A program made the translations under genes and the position numbers. The notes under the pieces were generated by a model, which was not told where the DNA came from, did not search any database, and worked only from the letters and a program-made list of their open reading frames with translations. Of a stretch of 64,000 bases of DNA, positions 41,862 to 50,638 are shown in pieces. The DNA is taken from positions 2,666,001 to 2,730,000 of the forward strand of contig NZ_CP040330.1 of the NCBI RefSeq assembly GCF_005576615.1. Reading direction: 5' to 3'. The first letter of the stretch is position 1. Each line of letters begins with the position of its first letter. The stretch is from Natrinema versiforme. GTDB taxonomy: Archaea > Halobacteriota > Halobacteria > Halobacteriales > Natrialbaceae.

Positions 41862-42929
41862 ATGACAACCGTTCCGTTCGATCTGTCGCTCCTGACGGAG
41901 TTGACGGAGACGAGTGGCGTCCCCGGCTACGAGGATCGCGTCCGCGAACTCGTCGTCCGGGAGTTCGAGGACTCGGTCGACCGCGTGCGCACCGATGCGA
42001 TGGGCAACGTCGTCGGGACCCTCGAGGGCGAGAGCGACTACTCGGTGGCCGTCGCGGCACACATGGACGAAATTGGCTTTATGGTTCGCCACATCCGCGG
42101 CGACGACGACGGCTACGGCTTCGTCGAACTCGACGCGCTCGGCGGCTGGGACGCTCGCGTGCTCAAGGCCCAGCGCGTGACGATTCACGCCGAAGACGAG
42201 GACGTTCCGGCCGTTATCGGCTCGCCACCGCCGCACACGTTAGACGAGAGCGAGCGGGAGAAGACCCCCGAGGTCGAGGACGTCGTCGTCGACCCCGGTC
42301 TGCCCTACGAGGAGCTAACCGAGCGCGTCTCGCCCGGCGACCTCGTCACGATGGACCAGACCACCGAGCGCGTCGGCGAGACGATCACCGGCAAAGCGCT
42401 GGACGACCGTGTCTGTCTGTTCGCCATGCTCGAGGCGGCCCGCCGGCTGACCGATCCCGACGTGACGATCCACTTCTGTGCGACCGTCCAAGAGGAGGTC
42501 GGACTCCGCGGCGCTCGCGCCCTCGGCGTCGATATCGACCCCGACCTCGCGCTCGCACTGGACGTCACCGTCGCCAACGACATCCCCGGCTTCGACGCCG
42601 GCTCGCACGTCACCGAACTCGGCGACGGCACCGCCATCAAGCTCAAGGACTCGAGCGTCATCACCAACCCGAAACTCCACGGCCGACTCCAGTCGCTCGC
42701 CGAGGACGAGGAGATCGACCACCAACTCGAGATACTCCCGTCGGGTGGCACCGACACCGCCGGCTTCCAGCACACCGCCGGCGCGAAACCCGTCGGCGCG
42801 ATCTCGGTCCCGACCCGATACCTCCACACCGTGACCGAGACCGCCCACGTCGACGACATCGCTGCGACGATCGATCTGCTCGAGGCCTTCCTCGCGACCG
42901 AAGACGGCGAGTACGACTACACGCTCTGA
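41862..42929 (+). CDS. M42 family metallopeptidase (TET-type aminopeptidase)
   Basis: A 355-residue cocatalytic-metal aminopeptidase. VAVAAHMDEIGFMVRHI has the first metal His and the Asp nearby; GKALDDRVCLFAMLEA supplies the bridging Asp; CATVQEEVGLRGAR the catalytic Glu pair; LALDVTVANDIPG the next metal Asp; PSGGTDTAGFQHTAGAKPVG and YLHTVTETAHVDD the final residues. These are the M42/glutamyl aminopeptidase signatures. TET peptidases form dodecameric cages that digest peptides in the cytoplasm. Full length with a promoter at the expected spacing. Confidence 0.92.
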   Translation: MTTVPFDLSLLTELTETSGVPGYEDRVRELVVREFEDSVDRVRTDAMGNVVGTLEGESDYSVAVAAHMDEIGFMVRHIRGDDDGYGFVELDALGGWDARVLKAQRVTIHAEDEDVPAVIGSPPPHTLDESEREKTPEVEDVVVDPGLPYEELTERVSPGDLVTMDQTTERVGETITGKALDDRVCLFAMLEAARRLTDPDVTIHFCATVQEEVGLRGARALGVDIDPDLALALDVTVANDIPGFDAGSHVTELGDGTAIKLKDSSVITNPKLHGRLQSLAEDEEIDHQLEILPSGGTDTAGFQHTAGAKPVGAISVPTRYLHTVTETAHVDDIAATIDLLEAFLATEDGEYDYTL

Positions 42930-43102
42930 CTGGGGATCAGACATCGCGACTGCTCGAGCGGCTCTTTTGAGGAGTAACGGCCAGTATTCGACGATAGGGG
43001 ACGAGTGCGGCGAACTCATTCGGGGCAAGCGGCGGCGTATGACGCCGATTCCTGACGAAGCACATTTCAACGATGCCTCTCATTTCACTCGTACCGACTC
43101 TC

Positions 43103-43348
43103 ATGGACGCATCCGACGTTCCCGATCCCGATGCCATCTCGCCGCGCGCGTGGCGACTGCTCCGAGTCGCCGCCGGGTACGACCAGCGGGCGGTCGAACG
43201 GGAAGTCGACGAGCTCATGCAGGCCCACATCTCGATGCTCGAGAGCGGGAACCGGTCCCTCTCTCGAGCGCGCCGGGAGACGCTCTTGGAGCTCTACAGC
43301 GTGGAACTCGCCGACGAGCAGGTGCGGGCGATCGTCGACCATTTTTAG
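43103..43348 (+). CDS. Small HTH (XRE-like) protein
   Basis: An 81-residue protein with a Cro/XRE-like helix-turn-helix: ISPRAWRLLRVAAGYDQRAVEREV, then LMQAHISMLESGNRSLSRARRETLLELY, where HISMLESG is the recognition helix. The ATG at 43103 is used; an upstream ATG at 43073 would add ten hydrophobic residues. The TAG stop lies in a run of five T (43342-43346) that can also terminate transcription. It lies 148 bases upstream of the SLC13 transporter gene on the same strand and is a possible regulator of it. Confidence 0.75.
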   Translation: MDASDVPDPDAISPRAWRLLRVAAGYDQRAVEREVDELMQAHISMLESGNRSLSRARRETLLELYSVELADEQVRAIVDHF

Positions 43349-43473
43349 TCGGAGTGAGGACCGTCGCTGTGACCACCGCAGATTCCCCGTCGCGTCCGCG
43401 AGGTGAGTTGTAGACCTCGCATCTCGACGCGTGAACAGCGTGGGTGGTGATCTCACGCTTGCGGATGAAAAGA

Positions 43474-43495
43474 TTTAATAACAATAATGATTATT
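43474..43495 (+). promoter_or_regulatory. Promoter and palindrome of the SLC13 transporter gene
   Basis: The TATA-like TTTAATAA (43474-43481) lies about 20 bases before the ATG at 43497. Directly behind it is AATAAT-G-ATTATT (43483-43495), a perfect 13-bp palindrome ending one base before the start codon. It is placed where a bound repressor would block transcription start. Confidence 0.5.
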
Positions 43496-43496
43496 C

Positions 43497-45131
43497 ATGG
43501 CTGTATCAATGATACATCGACTCTTGGGCGGGTCAAACAAGCGATTAGTACAATTCCTCCTTGCGGGGATCGGGATGGTTGCGATCGCAGCCGCCCCGTC
43601 CCCGGCCGGGCTCTCGGTGACGGGCCAGTACGCCATTGCGACGATGTTCTTCGCAGGCATCCTCTGGGTAACCGGTGCGCTTCCGCTGGCGGTCACCGCA
43701 CTAACGATTCCCGTGTTGCTGACCGGCACCGGCGTCTACGACTCGATGGACGCCGCGCTCGTCGGGTTCGCGGATCACATCATCTTCCTGTTCCTGGCCG
43801 GGTTCATGCTCGCGAACGCGATCCAAAAGTACGATATCGACCGGCGGATCGCGCTGTACTCCATCGCCAAGATGGGCAGTTCGCCGCGGCGGTTGATCCT
43901 CGCGATCATGGTCGTGACCGCCGTGTTGTCGATGTGGGTCTCGAACACCGCGACGGCCGCGATGATGACGCCCATCGCGGTCGGGGTCCTCACGCAAGTC
44001 CTTGACCGCGATGACCTCGCGTCGTCGGAGGCGAAAACGCAGGACACGTCGGCGTCCGAAGAACCGGCTGCCGACGGCGGGATCGCCGAGTCGCCGGCCG
44101 CGTTCACGAACCTCCAGATCTCGATGCTCCTCGGGACCGCCTACGCCGCCAGCGTCGGCGGCGTCGGGACGATCATCGGTACGCCGCCCAACGCCATCCT
44201 CGTGGGCCAGCTCAACGCCATTCTGGACTACGAGATCGGGTTCGCCGACTGGTTCCTCGTCGGCTTCCCGATCGTCGTCGTGACGCTCCCACTCGTCTGG
44301 TTCGTCCTGACCTACGTGCTGTATCCGCCGGAGGTCCCCGACGTGGGCGCCGCTCGAGCCAGTGCTCGAGAGCAACTCGCGGCGGAGGGCGAACTCGCTC
44401 CCCGCGGCAAGCGCGTGGCCGCGATCTTCGCCGCGACGGCCGGGCTCTGGATGGTCGGCGGACTCGGCGAGTTCTTCGAACCGTACCTCTCGAGCGTCTG
44501 GATGACGACCATCTTCGGCGGCGAGGGGATGACGGTCTTCGGCGTCGACGGCCATCAGGGACTGCTCTATTACGTGATGGTCGGCGTCGCCGCGGTTCCG
44601 GCGCTCGTACTGGCCGACACGATGGAGTGGGAGGAACTGGTCGACATCGACTGGGGGACGCTGTTGCTGTTCGGCGGGGGTATCTCGCTCGCGAACGCGC
44701 TCGCGGACACGGGTGCGACGGAGTGGATCGCGAACACGGCGTTCAGCGGGCTCGTCGGCGCGCCCATTGTCCTCGTCATCGGCGCGGTCGTGTTGCTGGT
44801 CATCTTCCTCACCGAAATGACGTCGAACGCCGCGACGACCAGTATCATCGTTCCCATCCTGATCAGCCTCGGGAGCGTCTTCTCGGCGACGCTCGGGCTG
44901 ACCGACTTCTCGACCGCGCTGTTCCTCTCGGTCGCCGGGACGATCGCCGCGAGCTTCGCCTTCGCGCTCCCGGTCGCGACGCCGCCCAACGCCATCGTGT
45001 TCGGCAGCGGCTACGTCGAACAGCGCCACATGCTCCGCGCGGGGCTCATCTTGAACGCCATCATGACCGCCGTCCTCACCGGGCTCATCTGGGTCCTGTT
45101 TACGTTCGTTTGGCCGCATCTGCTCTGGTGA
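43497..45131 (+). CDS. SLC13/DASS family sodium-coupled carboxylate transporter
   Basis: A 544-residue transporter with about 11-12 membrane segments. The two SNT-type motifs of the family are present: SMWVSNTATAAMMTPIAVGV (about 140-160) and LTEMTSNAATTSIIVPIL near 440-455. TPPNAILVGQL and ATPPNAIVFGSG are the matching sodium/substrate-site repeats. A polar cytoplasmic loop (about 175-205) separates the inverted halves. It imports di- or tricarboxylates (or sulfate) with sodium. Leaderless promoter likely, with a palindrome just upstream of the start. Confidence 0.9.
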   Translation: MAVSMIHRLLGGSNKRLVQFLLAGIGMVAIAAAPSPAGLSVTGQYAIATMFFAGILWVTGALPLAVTALTIPVLLTGTGVYDSMDAALVGFADHIIFLFLAGFMLANAIQKYDIDRRIALYSIAKMGSSPRRLILAIMVVTAVLSMWVSNTATAAMMTPIAVGVLTQVLDRDDLASSEAKTQDTSASEEPAADGGIAESPAAFTNLQISMLLGTAYAASVGGVGTIIGTPPNAILVGQLNAILDYEIGFADWFLVGFPIVVVTLPLVWFVLTYVLYPPEVPDVGAARASAREQLAAEGELAPRGKRVAAIFAATAGLWMVGGLGEFFEPYLSSVWMTTIFGGEGMTVFGVDGHQGLLYYVMVGVAAVPALVLADTMEWEELVDIDWGTLLLFGGGISLANALADTGATEWIANTAFSGLVGAPIVLVIGAVVLLVIFLTEMTSNAATTSIIVPILISLGSVFSATLGLTDFSTALFLSVAGTIAASFAFALPVATPPNAIVFGSGYVEQRHMLRAGLILNAIMTAVLTGLIWVLFTFVWPHLLW

Positions 45132-45550
45132 GAGCGCGATTTGTGTCCGATCGGTGAGAAGGACTCGAGCCACACCCGACGATCGGTTGCGGAATTCCTG
45201 TTCGTCTCGAGATCGGCTCTCGAAGCCGTCGTGTGCTCGGCCGCGGGACGCTACGCTCGAGTTCGGAACTGGCCGATTGATAGCGCGCACTTCTCCGCGG
45301 CCCACCAGTTCGCGTTTCGGCTTTTCCCTCGCCTCGAGATTCAGGATACGCTCAACGCTGAGTGAGCGATTTCGGAGTGACTGCACGGACTCGAGGGAGT
45401 AACGACTGCCACGTTTCCCCGATCGCACGCGGCGTGCGGTCGGGTGTACGCGACGGTCAACGGGTACGAAGCGGCGTTACGAGGAGCCGGACTCACCGAT
45501 CGGGTCGTCGGAAAGGTCTGTCCGTTCGTTCTCGAGAGCAAGACAACGAC
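45132..45550. other. Intergenic region between convergent genes
   Basis: A 419-base gap between the SLC13 gene and the heme O synthase gene, which converge. Frames in it are not convincing proteins. It is less G+C-rich near 45260-45360. No clear terminator or RNA gene was seen. Confidence 0.45.
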
Positions 45551-46981
45551 TCAAAACGCGAGCGCGTCGACGAGGATCGCGACCAGCACGGCTCCGAGGA
45601 ACGCGTTCGAGGCGTGGAACGCGCGGAACGCGGCGGCCTCGGTCTGCTCGAAGTGGAGTCGAACGGCGGCCCAGAGGAAGATCCCGCCGAAGACGACGAC
45701 CGTCCCGGCGTACAGCGGACCGAGGTCGGTGAGCCACGCCAGCGCGATCGAACTCACGAGCGTCGCAGCGATGTAGTAGATGATCTGCTTTCGCGTCTCT
45801 GTCTCGCCGCGGACGACCGGCATCATGGGGAAGCCGCCGCGAGCGTAGTCGTTCTTGTAGGCCAGCGCGAGGTTGTAGAAGTGTGCCGGCGTCCAGAGGA
45901 AGATGACGCCCGCGAGCGCGAGGCCGGGCCAGCCGATTTCGTTCGTGACGGCGGCCCAGCCGATGAGCGCAGGCAGTGCGCCCGCAGCGCCGCCGATGAC
46001 CGTATTCTGGACCGTGTTCGGTTTGAGGAGGAGCGTGTAGACCACGCTGTAGAAGATGATCGCGGCCAGCCCGAGCGCCGCGGCCAGCCGGTTGATCGTC
46101 AGGAACGCGGCCAGCGACGCGACGGTCAGTCCGGCGCCGAACAGCAAGGCGTTGCGAACCGGAATCAGATCGACCGCCAGCGGCCGGTCTGCCGTGCGGG
46201 ACATCTTCTGGTCGACATCGCGCTCGAGGACGTGGTTGAAGGTCCCCGAGGCGCCGATCGCGAGGACGCCGCCGCCGAGCGTCGCGATGATCGTGGGAAT
46301 CTCGAGGCCGGGGCCGGCGGCCAGCGCCATCCCCGCGGCGGCGACGAGACAGAGCAGCCACATCAGTCGCGGTTTCATCATCTGGAAGTACGCGAAGGCG
46401 GTGAGCCGAGCGCGAGCGAGGCGACTCGAGGGGAGCGTGCGTTCCGAGGCGGTCGGCACCGATTCCTCGAGATCCGCGAGCGGCTCGGGCGAGTCGATAC
46501 CGTCCTCGTCCTCGCTGCCGGTCGCGAGCTCGAGGTCCCACGCGAGCGCGAGGACGATCCCCGAGAAGATCACGAGTCCGAGCCCGAGGTGGAGCCCGGG
46601 GAGGATCGCCGCGGGGCCGATCGTCGCGGTGACGGCACCGACGCCGATCTGGACGACGTAGAGCGCGGCGGCGACGACGAGCGTCGTTCGGATACGGCTC
46701 GAGGTGTCGCCGAGGACCGCGGCGACGGCGGTCGCGGCGACGAGCAGGCCGACGACGACCGCCGTGAGCCGGTGGGCCCACGCGATCGCGAGCTCGGTCT
46801 GACTCAGCGGGTCGACGGGCGCGTGACAGGTCGGCCACGTCGAACACGACGCGGCCGCGTTCGTCAGCGAAGTCGTCGCGCCGACGATCAGGAGCAGGTA
46901 GACGCCCAGCGCGGTCGCTGCGAGCAGTGCTGAGAAGCGGCGTCGCGTGCCGATCGGGCGGGGAAACGACTCTCTTGCCAC
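45551..46981 (-). CDS. ctaB: CtaA-half / protoheme IX farnesyltransferase (CtaB) fusion
   Basis: A 476-residue membrane protein in two parts. Residues about 1-165 are one four-helix half of heme A synthase: CSTWPTC is the CtaA cysteine pair, AWAHRL and PGLHLGLG carry heme-ligand-like His. After an acidic linker (about 168-200) comes CtaB, with FNHVLERDVDQKMSRTADRP (the Asp-rich prenyl-diphosphate motif), LKPNTVQNTVIGGAAGALPA and YKNDYARGGFPMMPV. CtaB adds the farnesyl tail to heme B to give heme O for terminal oxidases. A single CtaA half cannot obviously finish heme A on its own. Start ATG at 46981. Confidence 0.9.
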   Translation of the reverse strand: MARESFPRPIGTRRRFSALLAATALGVYLLLIVGATTSLTNAAASCSTWPTCHAPVDPLSQTELAIAWAHRLTAVVVGLLVAATAVAAVLGDTSSRIRTTLVVAAALYVVQIGVGAVTATIGPAAILPGLHLGLGLVIFSGIVLALAWDLELATGSEDEDGIDSPEPLADLEESVPTASERTLPSSRLARARLTAFAYFQMMKPRLMWLLCLVAAAGMALAAGPGLEIPTIIATLGGGVLAIGASGTFNHVLERDVDQKMSRTADRPLAVDLIPVRNALLFGAGLTVASLAAFLTINRLAAALGLAAIIFYSVVYTLLLKPNTVQNTVIGGAAGALPALIGWAAVTNEIGWPGLALAGVIFLWTPAHFYNLALAYKNDYARGGFPMMPVVRGETETRKQIIYYIAATLVSSIALAWLTDLGPLYAGTVVVFGGIFLWAAVRLHFEQTEAAAFRAFHASNAFLGAVLVAILVDALAF

Positions 46982-47106
46982 GGCTATTCTCGTCTACAAC
47001 CTTCGACTCCGCGTATTTAGGGCTCCCGCTTTTTCCCATCAGCGGCGGCGAGTTTCCGGATGTCTGTCGGCCGCCGACACAGTCCTCGAGAGACGACCGA
47101 AGAAGG

Positions 47107-47460
47107 ATGGGGCAGGTCCTCGTAGCCGGTCCCGTGACCGGCGAATCGCGCGGTCGCGCACCCGCGGTCGACACCCCTGCCGTAGCGACCGCCATCGACG
47201 GCGAGTTCGAGGGGAACGATCGCGGCGGCGAGCCGCCCGCCCGGTGTCCGTACTGCGACCGGCCGTTCCGACGGGAGCGATACGAGCGGCTTCACCGCGG
47301 CCTCGAGCACCCCGATCGCCTCTCCGATCGCGAGCGGGCGGCCGTCGAGCGGGCGGCTCGCGAGGAACACACGGCGATGCGGCGCTTCCGGCTGTACGCC
47401 CTCGGCGTGCTCGTGTTGCTGTACTTCGGGCTGTTAATCCTCGCGGCGTTCGTCGTCTGA
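47107..47460 (+). CDS. Small zinc-finger membrane protein (DUF7410-like)
   Basis: A 117-residue protein. A variable N-terminus is followed by a C2H2-like knuckle (CPYCDRPFRRERYERLHRGLEHPD, about 48-70), a helical charged part (RAAVERAAREEHTAMRRF), and one C-terminal membrane segment (YALGVLVLLYFGLLILAAFVV). Topology suggests the zinc knuckle is cytoplasmic. Divergent from ctaB, so a link to oxidase assembly is possible by context. The ATG at 47107 has AAGAAGG immediately upstream. Possibly DUF7410; recollection only. Confidence 0.7.
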   Translation: MGQVLVAGPVTGESRGRAPAVDTPAVATAIDGEFEGNDRGGEPPARCPYCDRPFRRERYERLHRGLEHPDRLSDRERAAVERAAREEHTAMRRFRLYALGVLVLLYFGLLILAAFVV

Positions 47461-47461
47461 G

Positions 47462-47743
47462 TCACATCCCCATGTCCTCGGCCGCCTCCGGGATCGGGAG
47501 GTCGTGTGGCGAGACGCCGAGCAGTTCGCCGACGTGATCGAGCGCCATATCGAACCCGTAGTAGCGCTCGAGTTCGTCGCCCTCGGCCGTCGGCCGCACT
47601 TTCAGCATCGCGTACCCCTCGCGGTTCTGGGCGATCGCGGCCGTTCCGCCGGTCGCCCGCTCGAACGCGAGGACGCGCTCCGTCTCGGTCTCGTCGTAGG
47701 TGGCCGTGATACCGTCGGCTTCGGCCGTCCGGTCGTCGGTCAT
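47462..47743 (-). CDS. Small haloarchaeal protein (DUF7111-like)
   Basis: A 93-residue soluble protein: DGITATYDETETERVLAFER, then GTAAIAQNREGYAMLKVRP, then ERYYGFDMALDHVGELLGVSP. It looks like a single alpha/beta domain; no catalytic motif is evident. The ATG at 47743 gives a normal acidic N-terminus (MTDDRTAEAD); the longer open frame is basic. Tail-to-tail with the zinc-finger gene (one base between stops). Possibly DUF7111; recollection only. Function unknown. Confidence 0.7.
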   Translation of the reverse strand: MTDDRTAEADGITATYDETETERVLAFERATGGTAAIAQNREGYAMLKVRPTAEGDELERYYGFDMALDHVGELLGVSPHDLPIPEAAEDMGM

Positions 47744-47825
47744 GATCGGACTTCCTCGACCGATCACCGGGAAACTGTCGGTTCCGGTCGGGACTCGCGG
47801 TCCGAACATCGACACCGATTTTTCG

Positions 47826-48752
47826 ATGGCCTTCGAGTCTCGCTCCGTGAGCCGTTCGGACTCCGTCCAGACCCGTCGCCCGCTCGCGACGTTTCGACTC
47901 ACGCGATCGGTCGCGATACAGTGGCTCGTCGTCTCCGCGGTGGGATTCTTCGGCTTCGCCTACGCGTTCGGCCACGTTCTCGCATGGATCCGGGGTACCG
48001 CGCTCGAGCCGATCGCGATCGCGCCGTCCTCGCCGCCGACGGTGCTCGGCGGATTAGTCGTCTCCCTCGGACTGCTCGTCTGTGTGGTCGTCCCCCACGA
48101 ACTCCTCCACGGCGTGTTCATGGCTCGCTATGGCGACGCCCCGAGCTACGGCATCGGTCTCTCGTACTTCGTATTGCCGTACGCCTACGCCGAGACGAGC
48201 GGAGCGAGTTACTCCCGGAATCAGTTGCTCGTCGCCCTGCTCGCGCCGTTTGCAGTGATCACCGCGGCCGGGCTCGTCACGATGGTCGTCTTCCCCACGC
48301 CGTTGCTGATCGTCCCGCTGGCGGCGAACGCGGCCGGCTCGATCGGCGACCTCTGGATGGCCGGCGTCCTCTGTCAGTACCCCGCCGACGTTCGCGTGGG
48401 CGACCCGCCTAGCGGCGTTCGCGGATTCGGCATCTACGGCGCGGACGAACGGGCCGTGAGCCGCCTGCCGGGGACGCCGCTCCTCTCGCGATTCCTGCGG
48501 GGAAGTGTCGCTACCCTCGCCGCAGTCGCGGCGTACGCGCTCCTCGCGGTGTTTCTCTCGCTCGCCTTCGGCTCCGGCGACATCGTCCTCGGCGATCCCG
48601 ACCGCGGCTGGCTGCTCTTCCGCCACGACCGCCGACCCGGCGGCACCGCGTTCCTCGAGATCGGTGATTGGGCCCTGCTCGGGGTCGCCGCCCTCGGCGG
48701 CCTCGTCTGGACGGTCGTCGCGACCGTCCGGCAACGGCTCGAGCGCGAGTGA
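47826..48752 (+). CDS. DUF3267 membrane metalloprotease-like protein
   Basis: A 308-residue integral membrane protein with about six membrane segments. HELLH at 91-95, inside VVVPHELLHGVFMARYG, is an HExxH zinc site at a membrane segment, as in DUF3267 and site-2-protease-like families. GDAPSYGIGLSYFVLPYAYAE and NAAGSIGDLWMAGVLCQYP (an N-x-x-D-like element) complete the pattern. It may cut membrane proteins or only share the fold. The ATG at 47826 was chosen; an upstream ATG at 47742 overlaps the divergent gene's start. Confidence 0.8.
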   Translation: MAFESRSVSRSDSVQTRRPLATFRLTRSVAIQWLVVSAVGFFGFAYAFGHVLAWIRGTALEPIAIAPSSPPTVLGGLVVSLGLLVCVVVPHELLHGVFMARYGDAPSYGIGLSYFVLPYAYAETSGASYSRNQLLVALLAPFAVITAAGLVTMVVFPTPLLIVPLAANAAGSIGDLWMAGVLCQYPADVRVGDPPSGVRGFGIYGADERAVSRLPGTPLLSRFLRGSVATLAAVAAYALLAVFLSLAFGSGDIVLGDPDRGWLLFRHDRRPGGTAFLEIGDWALLGVAALGGLVWTVVATVRQRLERE

Positions 48753-48822
48753 GGGCGCGTAGGGTGGACCCGCGAACACGGAAACCGTAACCCTCGAGCG
48801 GCCGCCGCCCCGATACCGCGCC

Positions 48823-49125
48823 ATGAGCAAGTGGCTCCGGAGCGGCCGCCGCCGGGACATCTGTTTCCTGCTCGCCGCGGCCGAAGAGGACGAACTGCGC
48901 GGCCAGCAACTGAAATCCCGCCTCGAGTCCCACTACGACGACCGGCTCGAGCCCAAATCCTTCTACGGCTCGCTGTCGGCGCTGGTCGACGCGGGCTTCG
49001 TCGAGAAACGGACGGAGGGGTTACACGACGTCTACGCGCTGACCGACGGCGGCGCACAGCGGGTGCAAGACCACTACGCGTGGGTTCGGGACTGTCTCGA
49101 GGACGGCGACGATACCGACGAGTAG
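48823..49125 (+). CDS. PadR-like winged-helix regulator
   Basis: A 100-residue winged-helix protein. RRDICFLLAAAEEDELRGQQLKSRLESHYDDRLEPKSFYGSL contains the helix-turn-helix, with SFYGSLSALVDAGFVEKRTEGLHDVYALTDGG as recognition helix and wing, matching PadR-type regulators. Length is that of minimal PadR proteins. It stands alone; targets unknown. Confidence 0.82.
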   Translation: MSKWLRSGRRRDICFLLAAAEEDELRGQQLKSRLESHYDDRLEPKSFYGSLSALVDAGFVEKRTEGLHDVYALTDGGAQRVQDHYAWVRDCLEDGDDTDE

Positions 49126-49142
49126 GCCGGTCACCGCATCGG

Positions 49143-49313
49143 TCACTCGAGAGAGGGGTTTTTGATGAGGCGGCCGGCAACGTACAGCGGAATCGCGAAC
49201 AGCAGTCCGAAAAGCGGGACCATCGCGAAGTCGACGTATGCGCCATCGATCGTGAACGTCAGCACGATCAGCGTGTACGCGATGATCGCGAGGAACAACT
49301 CCGTTCGATCCAT
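49143..49313 (-). CDS. Small two-helix membrane protein
   Basis: A 56-residue ORF: MDRTELFLAIIAYTLIVLTF, a short loop (TIDGAYVDFAM), then VPLFGLLFAIPLYVAGRLI and NPSLE. Two membrane segments with charged ends make a hairpin. The composition and clean start/stop support a real gene. It lies alone between the PadR-like gene and the acyl-CoA dehydrogenase gene. Function unknown. Confidence 0.7.
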   Translation of the reverse strand: MDRTELFLAIIAYTLIVLTFTIDGAYVDFAMVPLFGLLFAIPLYVAGRLIKNPSLE

Positions 49314-49421
49314 GCGCCCACTGGACGCTGGATTACTGTAAACGTACTGTAATCGTGGTGCTGGAACAAACGAGAGCCGCGACAGCCGCGACGCTGGCGT
49401 CCGAGAATCGGGACCGAGGGG

Positions 49422-50615
49422 CTACTCCTCGAGCAGTTGGTCGCCGATCGTGTTCCGCAGCACTTCGCTGGTACCCTCGTAGATCTCGTTGAGTTTCGCG
49501 TCGCGGTAGAACCGCTGGGCGGCGAAGTCCTTTGTGTAGCCGTAGCCGCCGTGGATCTGGATGCCCTCGTTGGCGACCTCGCGGCTGACCTCGGAGGCGT
49601 AGAGCTTGGCCTGCGAGGCGTCTTTGATGTAGTCCTCGCCGCGGATCTTCTTGTCCGCGGCCTTGTGCATGAGCATCTTCGCGGCCTGAATCTTCGTGTC
49701 CATGTCCGCGAGCTTGTGTTTGATCGACTGGAACTCGCCGATCGGTTGGCCGAACTGCTCGCGCTCGTTGGCATAGTCGCGGGCCTCCTCGAAGGCCGCG
49801 CGGGCGATACCGACACCGCGGGCGGCGATCGTGATTCGGCCGCCGTTGAGCGTTTTCAGCGCGTGGACGAAGCCCTCGCCCTCCTCTCCGAGTCGACGCG
49901 ATTCCGGAATGCGGAGGTCGTCGAACCGGAGTTCGGCGGTCGGACAGCCCTTATCGCCGAGTTTCTCCTCCGTGCCCTCGACGATGAAGCCCTCGTCCTC
50001 CTCGGGCCGGACGATAAAGGAGGAGATGCCCTTGTTGCCGGCCTCGGGGTCGGTCTTCGCGAAGAGCGTGACCGTGTCGGCGACGGAGCCGTTGGAGATC
50101 CAGAGCTTGCCGCCGTTGATCACGTACTCGTCGCCGTCCTTCTCCGCGGCTGCGCCGCTCCGTTCCGAGGCGCTTTGCGCCTCGCTCTTCTCTGCGGTGG
50201 TGTCCATGGCGGGCACGTCGCTCCCTGCTCCCGCTTCGGAGAGCGCGAACGCGCCGATGTCCCGACCCTCTGCCAGCGGCGTCAGGTACTCCTCCTTCTG
50301 GGACTCGTCGCCGAACTCGTAGAGCATGTTCCCCGCCAGCGAGGTATGGGCGGCGACGATCGTTCCCAGCCCGCCCGAGCCGCGAGCGATCTCCTCGAGC
50401 CCGATCGCATACGAGTGATAGTCCAGTCCGGCACCGCCGTACTCCTCGGGGAACGGCATTCCCATCAGCCCGAGGTCGGCCATCTCGCCGACGAGGTCGG
50501 CGGGGAACTCGTCCTCGTGGTCGATCTCGTCGGCGACGGGAACGACCTCCTCGTCGACGAACTCCGAGACCATGTCCCGAATCTGTTGCTGTTCGGCCGA
50601 GAGTGCGAAGTCCAT
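49422..50615 (-). CDS. Acyl-CoA dehydrogenase
   Basis: A 397-residue flavoprotein that makes the 2,3-double bond in acyl-CoA, the first step of beta-oxidation. FALSEAGAGSD (about 123-133) and WISNGSVADTVTLFAKTD are the FAD-binding middle domain; the catalytic Glu is in DAKLNEIYEGTSEVLRNTIG near the C-terminus. A low-complexity insertion (about 144-159, SEAQSASERSGAAAEK) lies in a loop of the middle domain and is flanked by a duplicated AEK. CTATAAAG (50639-50646) is centred 28 bases before the ATG, so the transcript is leaderless. Confidence 0.94.
   Translation of the reverse strand: MDFALSAEQQQIRDMVSEFVDEEVVPVADEIDHEDEFPADLVGEMADLGLMGMPFPEEYGGAGLDYHSYAIGLEEIARGSGGLGTIVAAHTSLAGNMLYEFGDESQKEEYLTPLAEGRDIGAFALSEAGAGSDVPAMDTTAEKSEAQSASERSGAAAEKDGDEYVINGGKLWISNGSVADTVTLFAKTDPEAGNKGISSFIVRPEEDEGFIVEGTEEKLGDKGCPTAELRFDDLRIPESRRLGEEGEGFVHALKTLNGGRITIAARGVGIARAAFEEARDYANEREQFGQPIGEFQSIKHKLADMDTKIQAAKMLMHKAADKKIRGEDYIKDASQAKLYASEVSREVANEGIQIHGGYGYTKDFAAQRFYRDAKLNEIYEGTSEVLRNTIGDQLLEE
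50139..50197. repeat. 48-nt palindromic insertion in the acyl-CoA dehydrogenase gene
   Basis: CTTCTC(C/T)GCGG occurs at 50139-50149 and 50187-50197, exactly 48 bases (16 codons) apart. Between them lies CGAGGCGC-TTT-GCGCCTCG (50166-50184), a perfect 8-bp hairpin. Typical family members lack these 16 residues, so this looks like a short palindromic unit inserted in frame with a target duplication. Confidence 0.55.
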
Positions 50616-50638
50616 ACCCGGAATGCGTGACCTCGCGC

